Positions 21,162-35,300 of a stretch of 64,000 nt of DNA are shown one piece after another (position 1 is the stretch's first letter; the number at the start of each line of letters is the position of its first letter). The notes under the pieces were generated by a model. That model was not told the origin of the DNA. It did not search any database and was given only the letters and a program-made list of their open reading frames with translations. The position numbers and the translations under genes were made by a program. Location of the stretch: assembly GCA_021292105.1 (NCBI GenBank), contig CM037868.1:1369049-1433048 (forward strand). The letters are read 5' to 3'. Source of the stretch: Anadara kagoshimensis. Its lineage: Eukaryota > Mollusca > Bivalvia > Arcoida > Arcidae.

Positions 21162-24100
21162 GTAATGTTTTATAACCAAGTGCCTTTTTTTTGTTAATTG
21201 CAAAAATATTGGTAAAATAAGTTTTATATATCGTGAAGTTGACATTGTGATGGCATCTTAGATCCTTATTTCTAGGATTATAGAAACACTCAAATAGTAC
21301 TATGACTATAACACTGGACATGATCTACAGTGTTCGTCCAAAGTCAGGAGTTTTATAATTTAAGGTTACGATAAGTTTTTCCTTACTTCCCTTGCTTTGT
21401 TTGTATCACAAGTAGGATATTTTTTAACAGTGGGGTAACTATAGGTAAACACATTCGACCCTTTCGCTCGACCTTTAATTTGAATATTTATCGTAGACGA
21501 GTGCATTAATGTTTAGGAATCACGTGGGTTTATTTTGTCTACATAATGTGAACACTTATCATGTACATTATATATATAGGTAAACAACATTGACCTGTCC
21601 GTTTGACCTTTTATTAGGAATATTCATATAGGAGGGTCTACCCAATAAATAGGTAGTGTTAAGATCCAAGTTAATAGATACACAGTACACAGGTGTACTC
21701 AATGAGGTGAGTATATCTCATGGCCGATATATAGAGATGTATACTTGTGTTACCTATACACAGATGCACTTGGTCCGTGATAAATATTGAAATGAAAGGT
21801 CAAAGTTGTTTACCTATACATGTACTTTGCATTTATTCGATGGATCTTTCTATATGAATGTTCCTAATGGAAGGTCATACGAACAGGTCAATGTTGTTTG
21901 CCTATACCTTTTGACTTTGTTTGTCCTTTACTTGTTTTATGTCGAGTTCAATGCTGGATTAACTACAGTGCTCGTCCAGAGTAAGGAGTTTAGTTATCAG
22001 AATATGTTTGTCCTTCTTTGTCTTGTCCTGTTTGGGTTTTAATATCAATAATTTGTATGTGTCATGTCCTCTTGTTGTGCTGGCTGTTGCCAATTCAAGG
22101 TCACGTTTTCATTTGCAAGTTTCTTTCTTCTAGTTTAGAACTACTCTCGAGAAGAAAGTAAGAGATGCCATTTTTAATATGTCATACTAGTTTACATAAT
22201 CTAACCGCAACAAAATAAACAAAATATTTTCTTATGTTGTAGGTAACACATTGGCAAAGTCCATATATGCACGCCTATTTTCCCGCCCTTAATTCATTTC
22301 CGTCTTTATTAGGAGATATGTTAGCAGATGCCATTGGTTGTCTAGGATTTACATGGGTAAGTATATCTCGCACTTGATTGGCTAAAGTTTGATAAATTCG
22401 AATTATTCTTGATTACATCGTAAAAAGGACTGGAATAGCACTAAGTCCCAATTTAGTAAACAAGATTTGAAATTATGACGTTTTACTCGTCTTTTTTGTT
22501 CTTTGGTTAATTAGAAGCCTCGGTGACTAAGATATCTTAAGTGTCGCATTACAGCGTCTCTCATCGCCAAGGATTAAAATTTCTAGTTTGCGGTAGGTAG
22601 GTTGGGGGATTTTTCCAGACACTCCGGTTTCCTCTACCATCCCAGTTTAACTCAATGTAAGCGCAAGAATCTCAACAAGAGAAGTGCAAAACACAACTTC
22701 GGTTTCCGTCACCATCCCAAAACTGACCGCCTCAATATAAGCGCAAAAATCTCAACTGGATTGTAAAACACAACTTCCAATCTTTGGATAGAGTAACTCT
22801 GGACAGTGTTACATAACACAATGTATCTTTCACCCACGACTACATAATGCAAACTTTGATCAATGTAAATGAATGTTATATTTAGACAAGATTATTTCAT
22901 TTCTATTATATTTTATTACACTGACGGAACTTAATATTGCCCAGTTGTACATTTGACCTATAGCTCTGTAGTGCACATAGCGATTGTCATAACCAGTCAA
23001 TAATGGGATTTCATTTCAATTATATCTTAAAACAAAATCAGTACACTGTCATTCATGGATAAATTACTATACAAACTTATTTTTGCCATGGGTTAAATTT
23101 TTATCATCAGGTCCAATTCATTCATATAATTATAATATTACAATTTGATCTATGTGCACTGCGAAAGTAAGAAATTCTGTCATTTCATACATACATACAT
23201 GTAACTGGTGACGTCCCGATATAGGTGAAATGTTCTTATCAGGGACAGGAAACCCGATTAAATGAATGAATGAATAAATAATAAATGAATGAATGAATGA
23301 ATTAATCTTAGCAGTATTTATACCTAAAAATGTGATCAGTTATTTTCTAAATACACTGACTACAAATGAGTTGAGTTGAGTAATGGTGTTTAACGTCCCA
23401 GTCAAGAATAGTTCACTTATATCGAGACGTCGCCAGCTATAGGCGAAGGTGTAGAAATTTTGCCTGTGCGTTGCGCTGATGGCATTATACAGCAGGGTTC
23501 TTTATCGTGCCAAGCCCACCATGACACGGGGCTTCGTTTATTTTAAGTTCCCATCCGAAAGAACCGTGACTTACATTTCGTAATGCCGAGTGCTTGGCGA
23601 AAGAACAGTCACTACCCACTTTCAAGTCTTGGGTCAGACTCGGCCGGGGATCGAACCCACGATCTCCCACTTACGGAGCGAGCACTCTCCCAACTGAGCT
23701 ACCGCAGTGGTGATTACAAATGAAGCAAGGTCATTAGAATATGGCAGGTGCTGTGATACACTATACGTACATCAATGTGCAAAAAGTAATCTTGTAAGAT
23801 CCTTCCTTATTTTATATAAAACAGTTACTATACTTTTTTTAAATTCTCAAAACATTATTTCTTGGTCAATTACCATGATTTTTTCACCGTTAAATGTAAA
23901 ATTAGTTGAAGTTTGTTCTAAAACTATTAGAAAAGGGAATGTGCATGTAATAAATGTTTTATCTTCTAGGCGTCCAGTCCAGCATGTACAGAGTTGGAAA
24001 TAATCGTCATGGACTGGCTAGCTAAAATGATAGGTTTACCGCCAGAATTTCTACATAGCAACAAGCAGACAATGGGCGGCGGCGTGATACAGGTAAAAGT

Positions 24101-27100
24101 TTTTAGAAATTAAAACGAACTATATCAATAGATGCAAATTTGTATAAAGTACACACGATATTACAGAATAGAATATACGAATAAAACTTGAAGTTAAAAC
24201 AACGATACCTACTTAGTAATAAGTCCCTTTTTGTGTCTGAGAATGGATTCTTGACTTGGACCTAAAACCCAATAAAATCAAACATTTTGAATCCGAAAAC
24301 AACAAAACTTACAAAATATTCTAAAACATCTAATGTCTAGCAATCGTCATAATTTTGCCATTATACAATGTACTTGATACCCGTCGCCATTTTTAGGTAT
24401 AACAGGTTTTTCAAATGGCTAGTGCTTCTCCTTTGGCGCAATTTGTTACACTGTTTCTTATCAAGTATAGGAATCATCGTCTGTATATCCGTCCAACCGC
24501 TTGCCTTTCTGTCCACCGGCCTAATATCATGTCTGCTTCATATCTTCCATGTCAATAGTTTAAACAATATTTTTATTTAATTTACATATATGATATTAAA
24601 TCAAAATTATAAAGGATTCCGAAACAAGAATGGAACTCTAATATAAACCAGTCTCCTTGAATATATAAATCAACATGAAGTTACAAATATCAAAAAAAAA
24701 AAATAAAAATAAAGTAATGAATATTAATTAATAATTAATTAATTAATTAATTGAATAATCAATTAAATAAAAATAAATGTAAATTACAAGATGCATGTCT
24801 ATAAAAAGATTTTTATCAAACTGAGCACAAAAACCAACATGAGACGATATGTAACATACCAAATTTAGGTACATAGGTCAAAGATCTTGGTCACAAGGTT
24901 AAAACTCGACAATGTTTGTCTTTCAAATGGCTGCTTTAGCTTAAGTTTTATTTATTTTCAGCTGACTGCTAGCGATTCAACATTCATTGCGTTATTAGCA
25001 GCAAGAACGGAAGCCTTGAGGAAATACAAGTGTGTTAATATAGGACTTGACGACGCTGAAATCAATGCAAGACTTGTTGCTTACTGCTCGGATCAGGTAG
25101 GTTGATATTGAAACTTTCGCGTCTTTTCATTTTCGTGAAATAAGAAATTTCAATAAAGTCGTGCACGCTTATTTTCACTTCGCCTGATAACAATAAACGT
25201 AAATATGTTTGTTAATTTTTTAATTTCGATTTTCTAACTTTAAAACTAACTTTTAAATTTCCAGATAGATCCACAATACCCATAAACGTTTGTGGTAACA
25301 TTCGTCTTAATTTGTTTGGAAAGCATGGTACCACACACAATCACGCATAATGTCACTTCATGAGGAGGTCGTTTATCACCCAGATATCCCAAAAATAGTT
25401 CTACAAAGTTTGAACGGAAACCCCGACATTATTACAATGGTATAACAGTTTTAAACATGTTTTGCAAAATGCGTTATTATTTTTTTGTAATTCTAGGCAC
25501 ATTCGTCAGTGGAGAAGGCTGGTTTGATAGCGCTGGTAAAAATGCGATATATTCCGAGTGACGACGATTTGAGCATGCGTGGTTATGCTTTGCAAGAGGC
25601 AATCAATAAAGACAGAGAACAAGGATTAATACCCTTTTATGTAAATATGACATTACTTTTAACATGCAAATACATTTTCTCCTCTCCTACCGGAGCCACA
25701 GTGGTAGAATAATACAAGCAACACCTTACGAAGCAATAAAGAAGCGGACAAGACAAGAGACCGAAATGTGTTTTCTCAACCACGATCATACATGCATTAC
25801 AGGCCTGTCAAATGTTTAACGCTAAGCTAACGAAAAGGAGGCCGAGTGACAGAGATATGAATATCTAGTGTCCGAAAAATAGCAAAGGAATAGCTATAGA
25901 AGCTGCTGAAAACTGTCTAAATATAGCTAACGAGGGGCCGAGTAAAACTGACACTTATTGTTTACCTGACTCTTAAACATTCGACAGGCCTGCACTGTAT
26001 ATATGCAGGACTTCACTTGGCCCACCCGCAGCATTTAAATTGTATATCTTTCTACATCGAGAAGAAATTAGTAATAGGATGTTCTTTAATAAAATCATTT
26101 CATATCATTCAAGAACTTCCAAAAAGTATAATCGAAGTGTCTGACTCTTTCTAAAGGCTGTAAATCCGAAATATTGACTAAGAGCTGATTTTATATTGTC
26201 ATTTTCAAATGGATTTTCCCTCACGGAATAACTTTAAGAAAGTTATATAACCTAAAAATTTAATCATTGTAGTGATATCAATGCTAACCCGTAAAATGAA
26301 AAAAATTACCAAAATAAAATGTGACTTATAATTTTGTTGTTTCTAGTTTGTATGTATTGGATATTGTTTTTCACATCTATTCTTGTTTTGTTTTTTGTTT
26401 TTTTGTTTAGGTATGTGCTACACTAGGAACAACAGGCGCATGCGCGTTTGATAATTTAAAGGAATTGGGTCCAATATGTAAGTATTGCGTTCATGGAAAT
26501 GTCAAACGTATTTTATTTTACATGCTGAATGACTTTATTAAAACTGTGTTGCTGTTGTTTTATTTCAAAGTCATTCAGGAGGTGGAATGAAAAACGTTTG
26601 TCATTTGCGTGCTAAATCTGACTTTTCATGCAATCGCAACATCTGTACTTAGTTTGCACATATGATGAAGAGTTTTCTCATATGTTTTGGTGTTTTTACT
26701 GCCCAATTACAGTCAAACATGTCTATAAAGGCCACCCAAGGGAACCATTAAATGTGTCCTTTATGGACAGGTGGCCTTTATATACAGATTCAAATTATGT
26801 GAATAAAGAACAATTTGGATACAATTCTATTGGCCTTTATAGGCAGGTGGCTCTTATATAGATGTGGTCTTTAAGACAGGTTGGACTGTATTTGTCAAAT
26901 TTCATAGAATTCTGAATCCTGAATTTGTCACACATGCAATAGTTCTAAAATATGCTTGTTTTGGGTTTTCCCATAACTATTTTTAGTATAATTAAGAACA
27001 CCCAGTGTAAGCAATGACCTTTAAAAATACCCATTCAGTTCACGCAGTATTTATATGTTTTTAATATAAACCCCAATAGATAACATACCATAGGAATGAA

Positions 27101-30100
27101 GTCCTATTGATAACGTACTTTAAGAATGACGTCCCCATGGAAAACGTACTTAAACAATAACGCCCCGTGGATAAGTAATAACATACCTTAAAATAATGTT
27201 ACGTGGATAACGTACCTTAACAATAACGTCCCGTGGATAACGTTCCTTAACAATAACGTCCCCATTGAAAAAGTACCTTTACATTAACGTCCCCATAGTA
27301 AACATACCTTTACAATAACGTCCAGTGGATAACTTACCTTAACAATAACGTTCCGTGGATAACGTACCTTAACAAAAACGTCCCCATTGAAAATTTACCT
27401 TAACAATAACGCCCCTGGGATAAGTAATAACGTACTTTTAAATAACGTTACGTGGATAACGTACCTTAACAATAACGCCCCCTGGATAACGTACCTTAAC
27501 AATAACGTCCCTTGGAAAACGTACCTTAACAATAACGTTCCCATGGAAAACGTACCTTAACAATATAACGCCCCGTGGATTAGTAATAACGTACCTTAAA
27601 ACAACGTTACGAGGATAACGTACCTTAACAATAACGTCCCGTGGATAACGTACCTTAAGGATAACGTTCCATGGATAATTGATAGCATACCTTAAAATAA
27701 CGTTTCATGGATAATGTACCTTAACAATAACGTCCTGTAGATAAGTCATAACGTACCTTAAAATAACGCCCGTGGATTACGTAACGTAACAATAACGTCC
27801 CGTGGATAACGCACCTTAATAATTACGTCCCATGGGTAATGTATCTTATAAATAATGTCCTATGGATATTGTACCTTGAAATAATATTGATATTTACTTC
27901 CAGGCGAAACAGAAGGATTGTGGTTACATATTGATGCTGCTTATGCTGGAACTGCTTTCATTTGTCCGGAGTACCGGAAGTACATGGAGGGTATAGAATA
28001 TGTACATTCATTTGCATTTAATCCATCCAAATGGTTAATGGTGCATTTTGATTGTACTGCCATGTGGTATGTATATTATCATTATTATTTGGTTTTTAAG
28101 GGAACGAATAAGGCGGGATAGAGGATTTTGTTTAAAACAAAGTATTTCAGCGATGCTGATGCATAACCAGATTGAGGCAAAATATACACAAGTGAAATGA
28201 CCTAAGAAGGTTGTAAAATAAGATTCAATATATAATAACATGTCTTAGATGTTGAGACTGTGTTGGTTCTGTAAGGGTCGGTTTTTACCGGAATATATAA
28301 TATATTCTCTCAACAATTTGATTAAAGGTTGCTACCGATTACGACTAAGACGAATTATTGAATCTATAGCGGGTTTTAATCCTCTTAATTGGTTCTGTAT
28401 CTGGAAAATACACATTTAATTACATATTGATATTGACCCAACGCTACCACCACAGCACAAGTAAATGTAAAAAAAAAACAAAAATAAGAAAAATATGTTG
28501 GGACTAGATCTTCTTATTCTAAAATGTTTAACTTTGTGTAAATGTGAGGTTATAGTATTATTAGAAGCTCCTCACCAATTTTCCACAATCCGTGGACATA
28601 AATATAGGTAAACAACATTGACCTGTCTGCTTGACCATTAATTCAAATATTTATCATCAACCAGTGCATTTATATATAGGGAACACACGTTTGATTAGTT
28701 TACATAATGTTAACATTTATCAAGTGTTTTGTGTATACACTAGTTTTATAATAACCTGCTTATCCTAACATTACCCATGTATTGGGTGGACCCTACTTTA
28801 TGAATATTCCCAATGAAAGGTCAAACGGACAGGTCAATGTTGTTTGCCTATACCCACATTTAATTCTGTAAATATGATGTTTTGATTACAAGGGTGAAGA
28901 ATAGTGGCATATTACACAGAACATTTAACGTGGATCCTCTATATCTAAAACACGAAAACAGTGGTAAGCATCTCTTACTTTTTTACATAAAATGTTTTGT
29001 ATATAACTTTAGAAAATGTACTAATAGTCCCAGCATGTAAAAACTCCCAATACATTGAACAGTAGTTGTTGACTTGTTATGTTACTAGGTTTTCTGACAT
29101 TATAAGTTATACATGGCTTTGGCAGGTTACACGGCCCCATGTACCCCGTCAAAGATGAATGTACCCTTCGCCGCGTATAACGTTTTTTTGTCACCCTTCA
29201 AAGCGTTATCAGTTGGGTCTTTTTAACTTTCATATTGTATTTTATGTGACTTGCGTACATTGTCGCCATGTTTGTTTACCGTAACTGGACGTCCGCGATA
29301 TACGAGTTTACTTTCCTTTTACCGCTAAACGTCGCGTGCGTTCATGTACTCCGGCAGATTTCCGAACATAGTTCTATGTACCCCAGCAAGTTGACCAATC
29401 GCTATGCGAGAAATTTCTGTGAAGGGTGACAAAAAAAATATTAATTTTTACGACATTAAACTTTTATTCCATCCATTATTACACTCCTTATTCGTATTTT
29501 ACACACTTGTAGTGAAGGACATTTTGTGTCATAACTGACTATGAAAGGTTTTGGTGAATAAATCTATTCTAGATCTTGTGCGCTTTGTATTTTGTGTTTT
29601 AGCTCTAGATTTGTTTAATTTGTAATACGTTATATGTTTCATGTTCCTTTATTCTCAATTTTTATGTTACACGTTGTGAGAGTAGCTAGTTAAACTGAAG
29701 GTGATTACCCTTCCGGAGCGCCTGACTTTACTTCCCTGTTGGTAGTTCATGTGTTATACGCAATTTGCCAGTTTTTAATTTTGACTTATACATGTCTAAA
29801 TCACAATTCCCCCACAGCAAAGTAAAACTTTGAAACTGAAAAAAGTTAAACACGCGAACTTCCGTCATTGAAGTGAGGCCGAAAGCTCCTGAAAGGTAAG
29901 CAACTCCTGTTTAGCTAGCCACACCTGCCACGTTTGTAATCAAAACTGTAAGTGAAAAACATGGAACTATAGGACGTCAAAAATATCCAGGGTAATTTTG
30001 GACACAGAGGCATCATACTTGTTAAACAATACTGTGATGACGGCCATAAAACTTTTTGTGGGCTTTGATAAGCCTAGGTTTGCAATATCCCTAAAGAAAA

Positions 30101-32262
30101 TGAAAAATAAATATAAAATATCTTACGGATTATCTAAACTCGTATGTATGATAAACTACAGACAGGGCATATAAGTTTCAATGATTACAAACGACTGCGT
30201 TGGTACAGTGCTTGCTCCGTAAGTGGGATGTCGTGGGTTAGAACCCTGACCGAGTAGTGACTGTTCTTTTGCATAGAAATCGGTATTGCGAATTGAAACT
30301 CACGATTCTATCGAATGTAAACGAGGTCCCTTGTCACGGTAGACGTTGCACGATAACGAACTCTGTTGTATAATGCCATCAACACAACGCACAGGCGGAA
30401 TTTCTGCACCTTCGTCTTTAGCTAGCGAAGTTTCGATATAAGTTAAATATTCTTGACTGGGACGTTAAACACCATTACACAACTCAACTCAACTTAACTC
30501 AAAGAGTAAAAACTTTTTTATAGACCTTACTGAACCAATGAAATAATTTTAAATTGCATACTCCTACAGTACAATTATTTAAAATAAACTGGCAGGTATT
30601 TAACAGTTAAGTTCGTAAATTTGCCTTTTAAAGGACAACAATTCTTAATTTGGAAACATAAACTGCCCTTTGAAGATGGCGATAAGATCATTTTGATAAA
30701 TTATTGATGGAGAATTTTCTTTCATGTACCTTTAAGATGTATTACAAATCAGAGTCATGCTATTACGGGGGTTAACGGTTTAAGTAAAAATCGTATAAAC
30801 ATTAAGAATTTATAACTTGTGTTATTAGAGATATGTTGATACAGACAATTGTTCTACAACTTGTTTCTTCAAGACAAATGACAAAGATCTTAATGTTTCC
30901 ATCACTCTTTAAATACGTAATTCTTTCTGAGAGATTGATTTTTTCGAATCTGATATCATCATCCCTTTCCGTCTGAGAGATTAATTGTTTCGAATCTGGT
31001 ATCATTATCCCTTTCAGTCTGAGAGATTGATTTTTTCGAATTTGGTATCATTATCCCATCCATTTCTCATTAATCAGATTTATTTGCTTGTATCTTTTCA
31101 TCAATTAATGAGTGTCCATATTGGTTTCATCTTATCATGCTTCAGCACTCTTCACAGTCGGAAATGATCCGCATGTATGGACAGCCTGTAATTTGATTGG
31201 TTAATTTATGACACAAGCTGTCAACGTTATTTTTCGAGATAATGAGTGAGGCGGAGATCGGAGCAATGGAGGAAAGGATTAGAACTCTTCAATTTACCGA
31301 AAATAATATTAAAAGAATTAGAGATTAATTGACGTTACTTAAATGCCACTTCTGTCCGTCTTTGTTGACATTCCGACATCTTATACTGATAACAATTAGC
31401 CAATTTGTCATAGCCTGATTGAATGGTCAATGGGTGTTTATTTATTCGATTTGCGTGAAACAGATATCGGGGATTCCAAAGATTCTACTTGGCTCTATTC
31501 TTCTTCATTTCTCAGCGATAAGGAAAGATCGATGAAGAACGAACCCTATTTAATTAGCACTCATCTTAATTTACCGTAATTTGACCCATACTTCTGTACG
31601 ATATATATCACTAATTTAATAAATCACTAAACAGGATTACGGCCCTTAAAGAGCAGACGACAAAAAACTTCAGACGTAAAATGTAAAATATGTAAACTCT
31701 GTATTGATATAAGGTGCTATTTGTCTTTTTATTCTTCAATTGAGCTAAAGGTCACAGCTCAAAGTAACTTTTATGTGCGCAATGATACTATTTTAGTGTA
31801 CGTCTGGACAATTTATATGGAAATAATTACTATTTGCGCAGCTTGCTTTGTTTTTATCAGGGATCAACGGAATCTAGGAAGTAAAAGCAACTTCGATATT
31901 TGAGTCTCGTGTAAACAGTTTTCTTTGTTTTTCAAATCGAAAATAAACGAGCTTTATATTGAGAATATGTGCCGCGTGTTATCAAAAACAAACATACTAA
32001 TCCATGTCCGAATCACAGTTCAGAAGTAGAGTAAAAAACTTTGAAACCGACAAGTCATGTTAGACACGTGAACTTTCACCAGGGAAGTGAGTCCGGGTGC
32101 TCCGGAAGGATAAGCATATTTTGTTTAGCACATCCGCAATGTGTGTAACTTATGTAATTTATTCCAAAAACAAACAAAAGTATAAAACAGAGTGATTTAG
32201 TCATACTTGTTTGAGGAATCTATGATAATGTTAAACAAACACAAAGTGGACAAAACTGTCAA

Positions 32263-32306
<44 letters not shown>

Positions 32307-35300
32307 AAATTGGGGTAACATAAATCAGTGAAGCAAATATATAAAATACACTGACATAAAATGGGAAAATAAATGGTATCCAGCAATGTTTCTTATTGTT
32401 ACATGTGTTTAATTGCATTGACTGTTGTCAAGTGCACGTACGTCTTAAAGCTACATACATGTATATTAATTCCAATTAGAATTGAAAAAATACATAATAA
32501 AACATCAAAGCTATTATTCTGAGTTAATGTTTCAAGTCATTTTAAAAACTTTGAGATAAATGTAATTTTTCACTATTTAAGGTAGATCAATGTCATTATT
32601 TTGGCACTTCCTGTGAAATCCATGTATACCATAACTCATTTTTTTAAAAGAGAACTTGTGCTGAATAACCATGCAGAAAATCTGTATATTGTTAATATTG
32701 TATTATGAATTTATATAACAATTATGTCGAAGTATGATATTTCATGTTTGTGTATGTTTATTGTTTCGGGTTAAAATATATAAATTCTATTATGTATTGT
32801 CTCGTGTTATTGTTACAAAATAAACTAATTTATTCTTCCTTTTTTGCTTAAGGTGCAGCAATCGACTTCATGGTGAGTTTTTTTATAACTTTATTATTTT
32901 ACATAATATTTAATATTTGAAGATGACGTATAAAAGGTGTAGATAGATAGACCTGTTTTGTACCCAGCCTCATTTCTGTTATGCAAGTATACTTATTTAA
33001 TAAACTTTCCACGGTGTACAGAGTTTTTATTTTGCTTTTGGGATTGTGATTTGAAAATGGACCCGTTTGTAATTGATAATTACATACAATACCAGTCGTA
33101 ATTTTACCGCACTAGACGGCCGTTTCGAAATACAATTCCACATCAGTAGTGCCTGGACCAAAATTATGAAACCAACACTTTTTTCCAAGATGTTAAAAAG
33201 AAATCTAAAGGACCAAAATGAGCTTAGGAAATACTTTACATGAAAGAATATACCTTAGTTTTTGAGGAATTTCAAATTTAAACTAGCAGCAAATTTAGAC
33301 AATAGTATATTTATGACAATAATACATAATTATTGCCAACTGAGTTTGTGATATCTTCGAGACACCAGGCACCAGCAGAGATACCGACTCAGAGTTTAAA
33401 TAACATATTATACCAGTTTTAATTTTACACCACTAGACGGACGTTTCGGAATATTCTTTATCAGTAGTGCTATATTAGCTCATAGTTTGAAAGAATTAGA
33501 CTTATTTTTTAAATTTTGAAAATAAATTTTGATAGTTCGTTTGCAAAGCAATCGGAGTGCTTTGTATCAATCAGGAAATACTTTACCATACCATAATACC
33601 CCATTTTGAAAAAACTTGTTACAGGAGAAAGTGGCACAAATACATCATCTTATATTAGTTATATAGAATCACAAAAATGGTCATACATATGGTTGCTTAT
33701 TTCTGCATCGACATAATTTCAGCCGGCATAAAATTATCTCAACATATCGACTTAATACCTTGACAAGTCAAAATAATATCATGGAAAATTGTCATAGTAA
33801 AATAAAAAGTTGAGACAAATAACATGACATGTCGAGATATTTACAATAACAAGTCGACATAAGTATCTCGACATCTCGTGTATTTATAGCAACTTTTTCA
33901 TTTTCATTTACTATCACAATTTTCCATATGCCGTGATATTAAGTCAACATGTCGAGATAATTTTAAGTCGACCAAAATTATCTGGATGTCAGAAATAAGC
34001 CACCATACATTCATTTGTCTACACTCTTTAATTATCTTATTGATTAATCTGTATTGACCCCGCCATCATTTAAAATGACATGAGTGGTCAATTGGTCTAG
34101 CAATGTTTGAAAAACTTATTTATCACCATGTACAGTGCCTTAAAATAGATGTCTGCTATCATTTATTAAAAAAATACATTTCTTTTTGCAGCTTAAATAT
34201 ATCACTTTTAAAGTGGAAAAATGAAACATAGATAAAAAAGGATCAGAGAAAATGCTCGATGAACCAAATTCAAATTAAATTTAATAATGTAAGCCACGTA
34301 GTTTGGTTGGATATGTTTATCTTGTTGATGGTCACTATCAGATTAAAAAAAACATCAATAAAGTAATAAAATAAATCTGCAACTATCTACAATAATAGTA
34401 TAACTGCATAGAAAAAAATTCGGGTTTCATTAACAATTTACCATATACCAATGTGTCCCAATGTTCATTAAATTTAATTATATTCTCAACATGCAAAACA
34501 TTTACATTAAATCCGACAACGCAACCAAGAACAATACACGTCAATAAAAGAAACAACTACAAAAACAAAAATACAAAACAAAAATTGTTTGGAAAATCGA
34601 TTACGTAACTTGACTTTGGACGTAGATTGAAGTACAGTCAAACTTGTTATTAAAGGCATCTCAAGTAGAAGTGGCCTTTATGGACAGGTGGTCGTTATAT
34701 ACAGGTCAAATTTCACGGATAAAGAGCAACATGGATAAAATTGTACTGGCCTTTATAAGCAGGTGACCCTTATATAGCGATGGCCTTTAAGGCAGGTTTG
34801 ACTGTACATGTCCAATGGTATGATCATATTACTATTGACTACGCACAACTATCAACGTATAAGTAAACAACATTGACCTGTCCGCTTGACTTTTTATTAG
34901 GTATATTTATATAGGACGATCCACTTAACTTATGGGTATTAAGATTCGCAGTTAAAACTTGTATACATTGCCAATGATTATTTATATTATATAGAAGTTA
35001 ATAACAAATTAACTCGTTCATAATGAATATTTAAATCATAGGTCAAGCGGACAGGTTAATGTTGTTTACCTATAATAATACTTATTATTATTGTTATATT
35101 TGACAGCATTGGCAAATACCACTTAGTAGGCGATTTCGAGCATTGAAGCTTTGGTTTGTTATTCGATCGTTTGGCGTTGAAGGTATACAGCAACACATTA
35201 GGAAGGTAAGTATATATTGTATAATCATTATTTGTCTAGAGATTATAATTTCGTGGGTTTTTTTTAAATTAAAAAAAATTATAAAAATGGGGCGAGAAAA

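Larger units (their letters stand above)
21162..22242. other. HDC intron a-b, with nested R5 elements
   Basis: Occupied mainly by two R5 MITEs, one inside the other (21440-21906). The frame 21806-22042 is derived from the R5 right end and following intron. Confidence 0.7.
28964..32852. other. HDC intron h-i (3.9 kb)
   Basis: Holds an inverted pair of GTCACCCTTCA motifs (~29190 and ~29420), a head-to-head R1 pair (29640-30090), SINE-A (30190-30490), a 46-bp triple tandem (30926-31062), an R1 fragment (31985-32165) and an (AAAT)n run. No exon recognised within. Confidence 0.6.
32873..35106. other. HDC intron i-j
   Basis: Contains a diverged R1 3' end (~32935-33070), two R4 copies on the minus strand (33085-33330 and 33405-33560), an inverted-repeat element (33691-34004), an R6 MITE (34633-34806) and an R5 MITE (34858-35074), which ends 32 bp before exon j. 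Confidence 0.65.
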
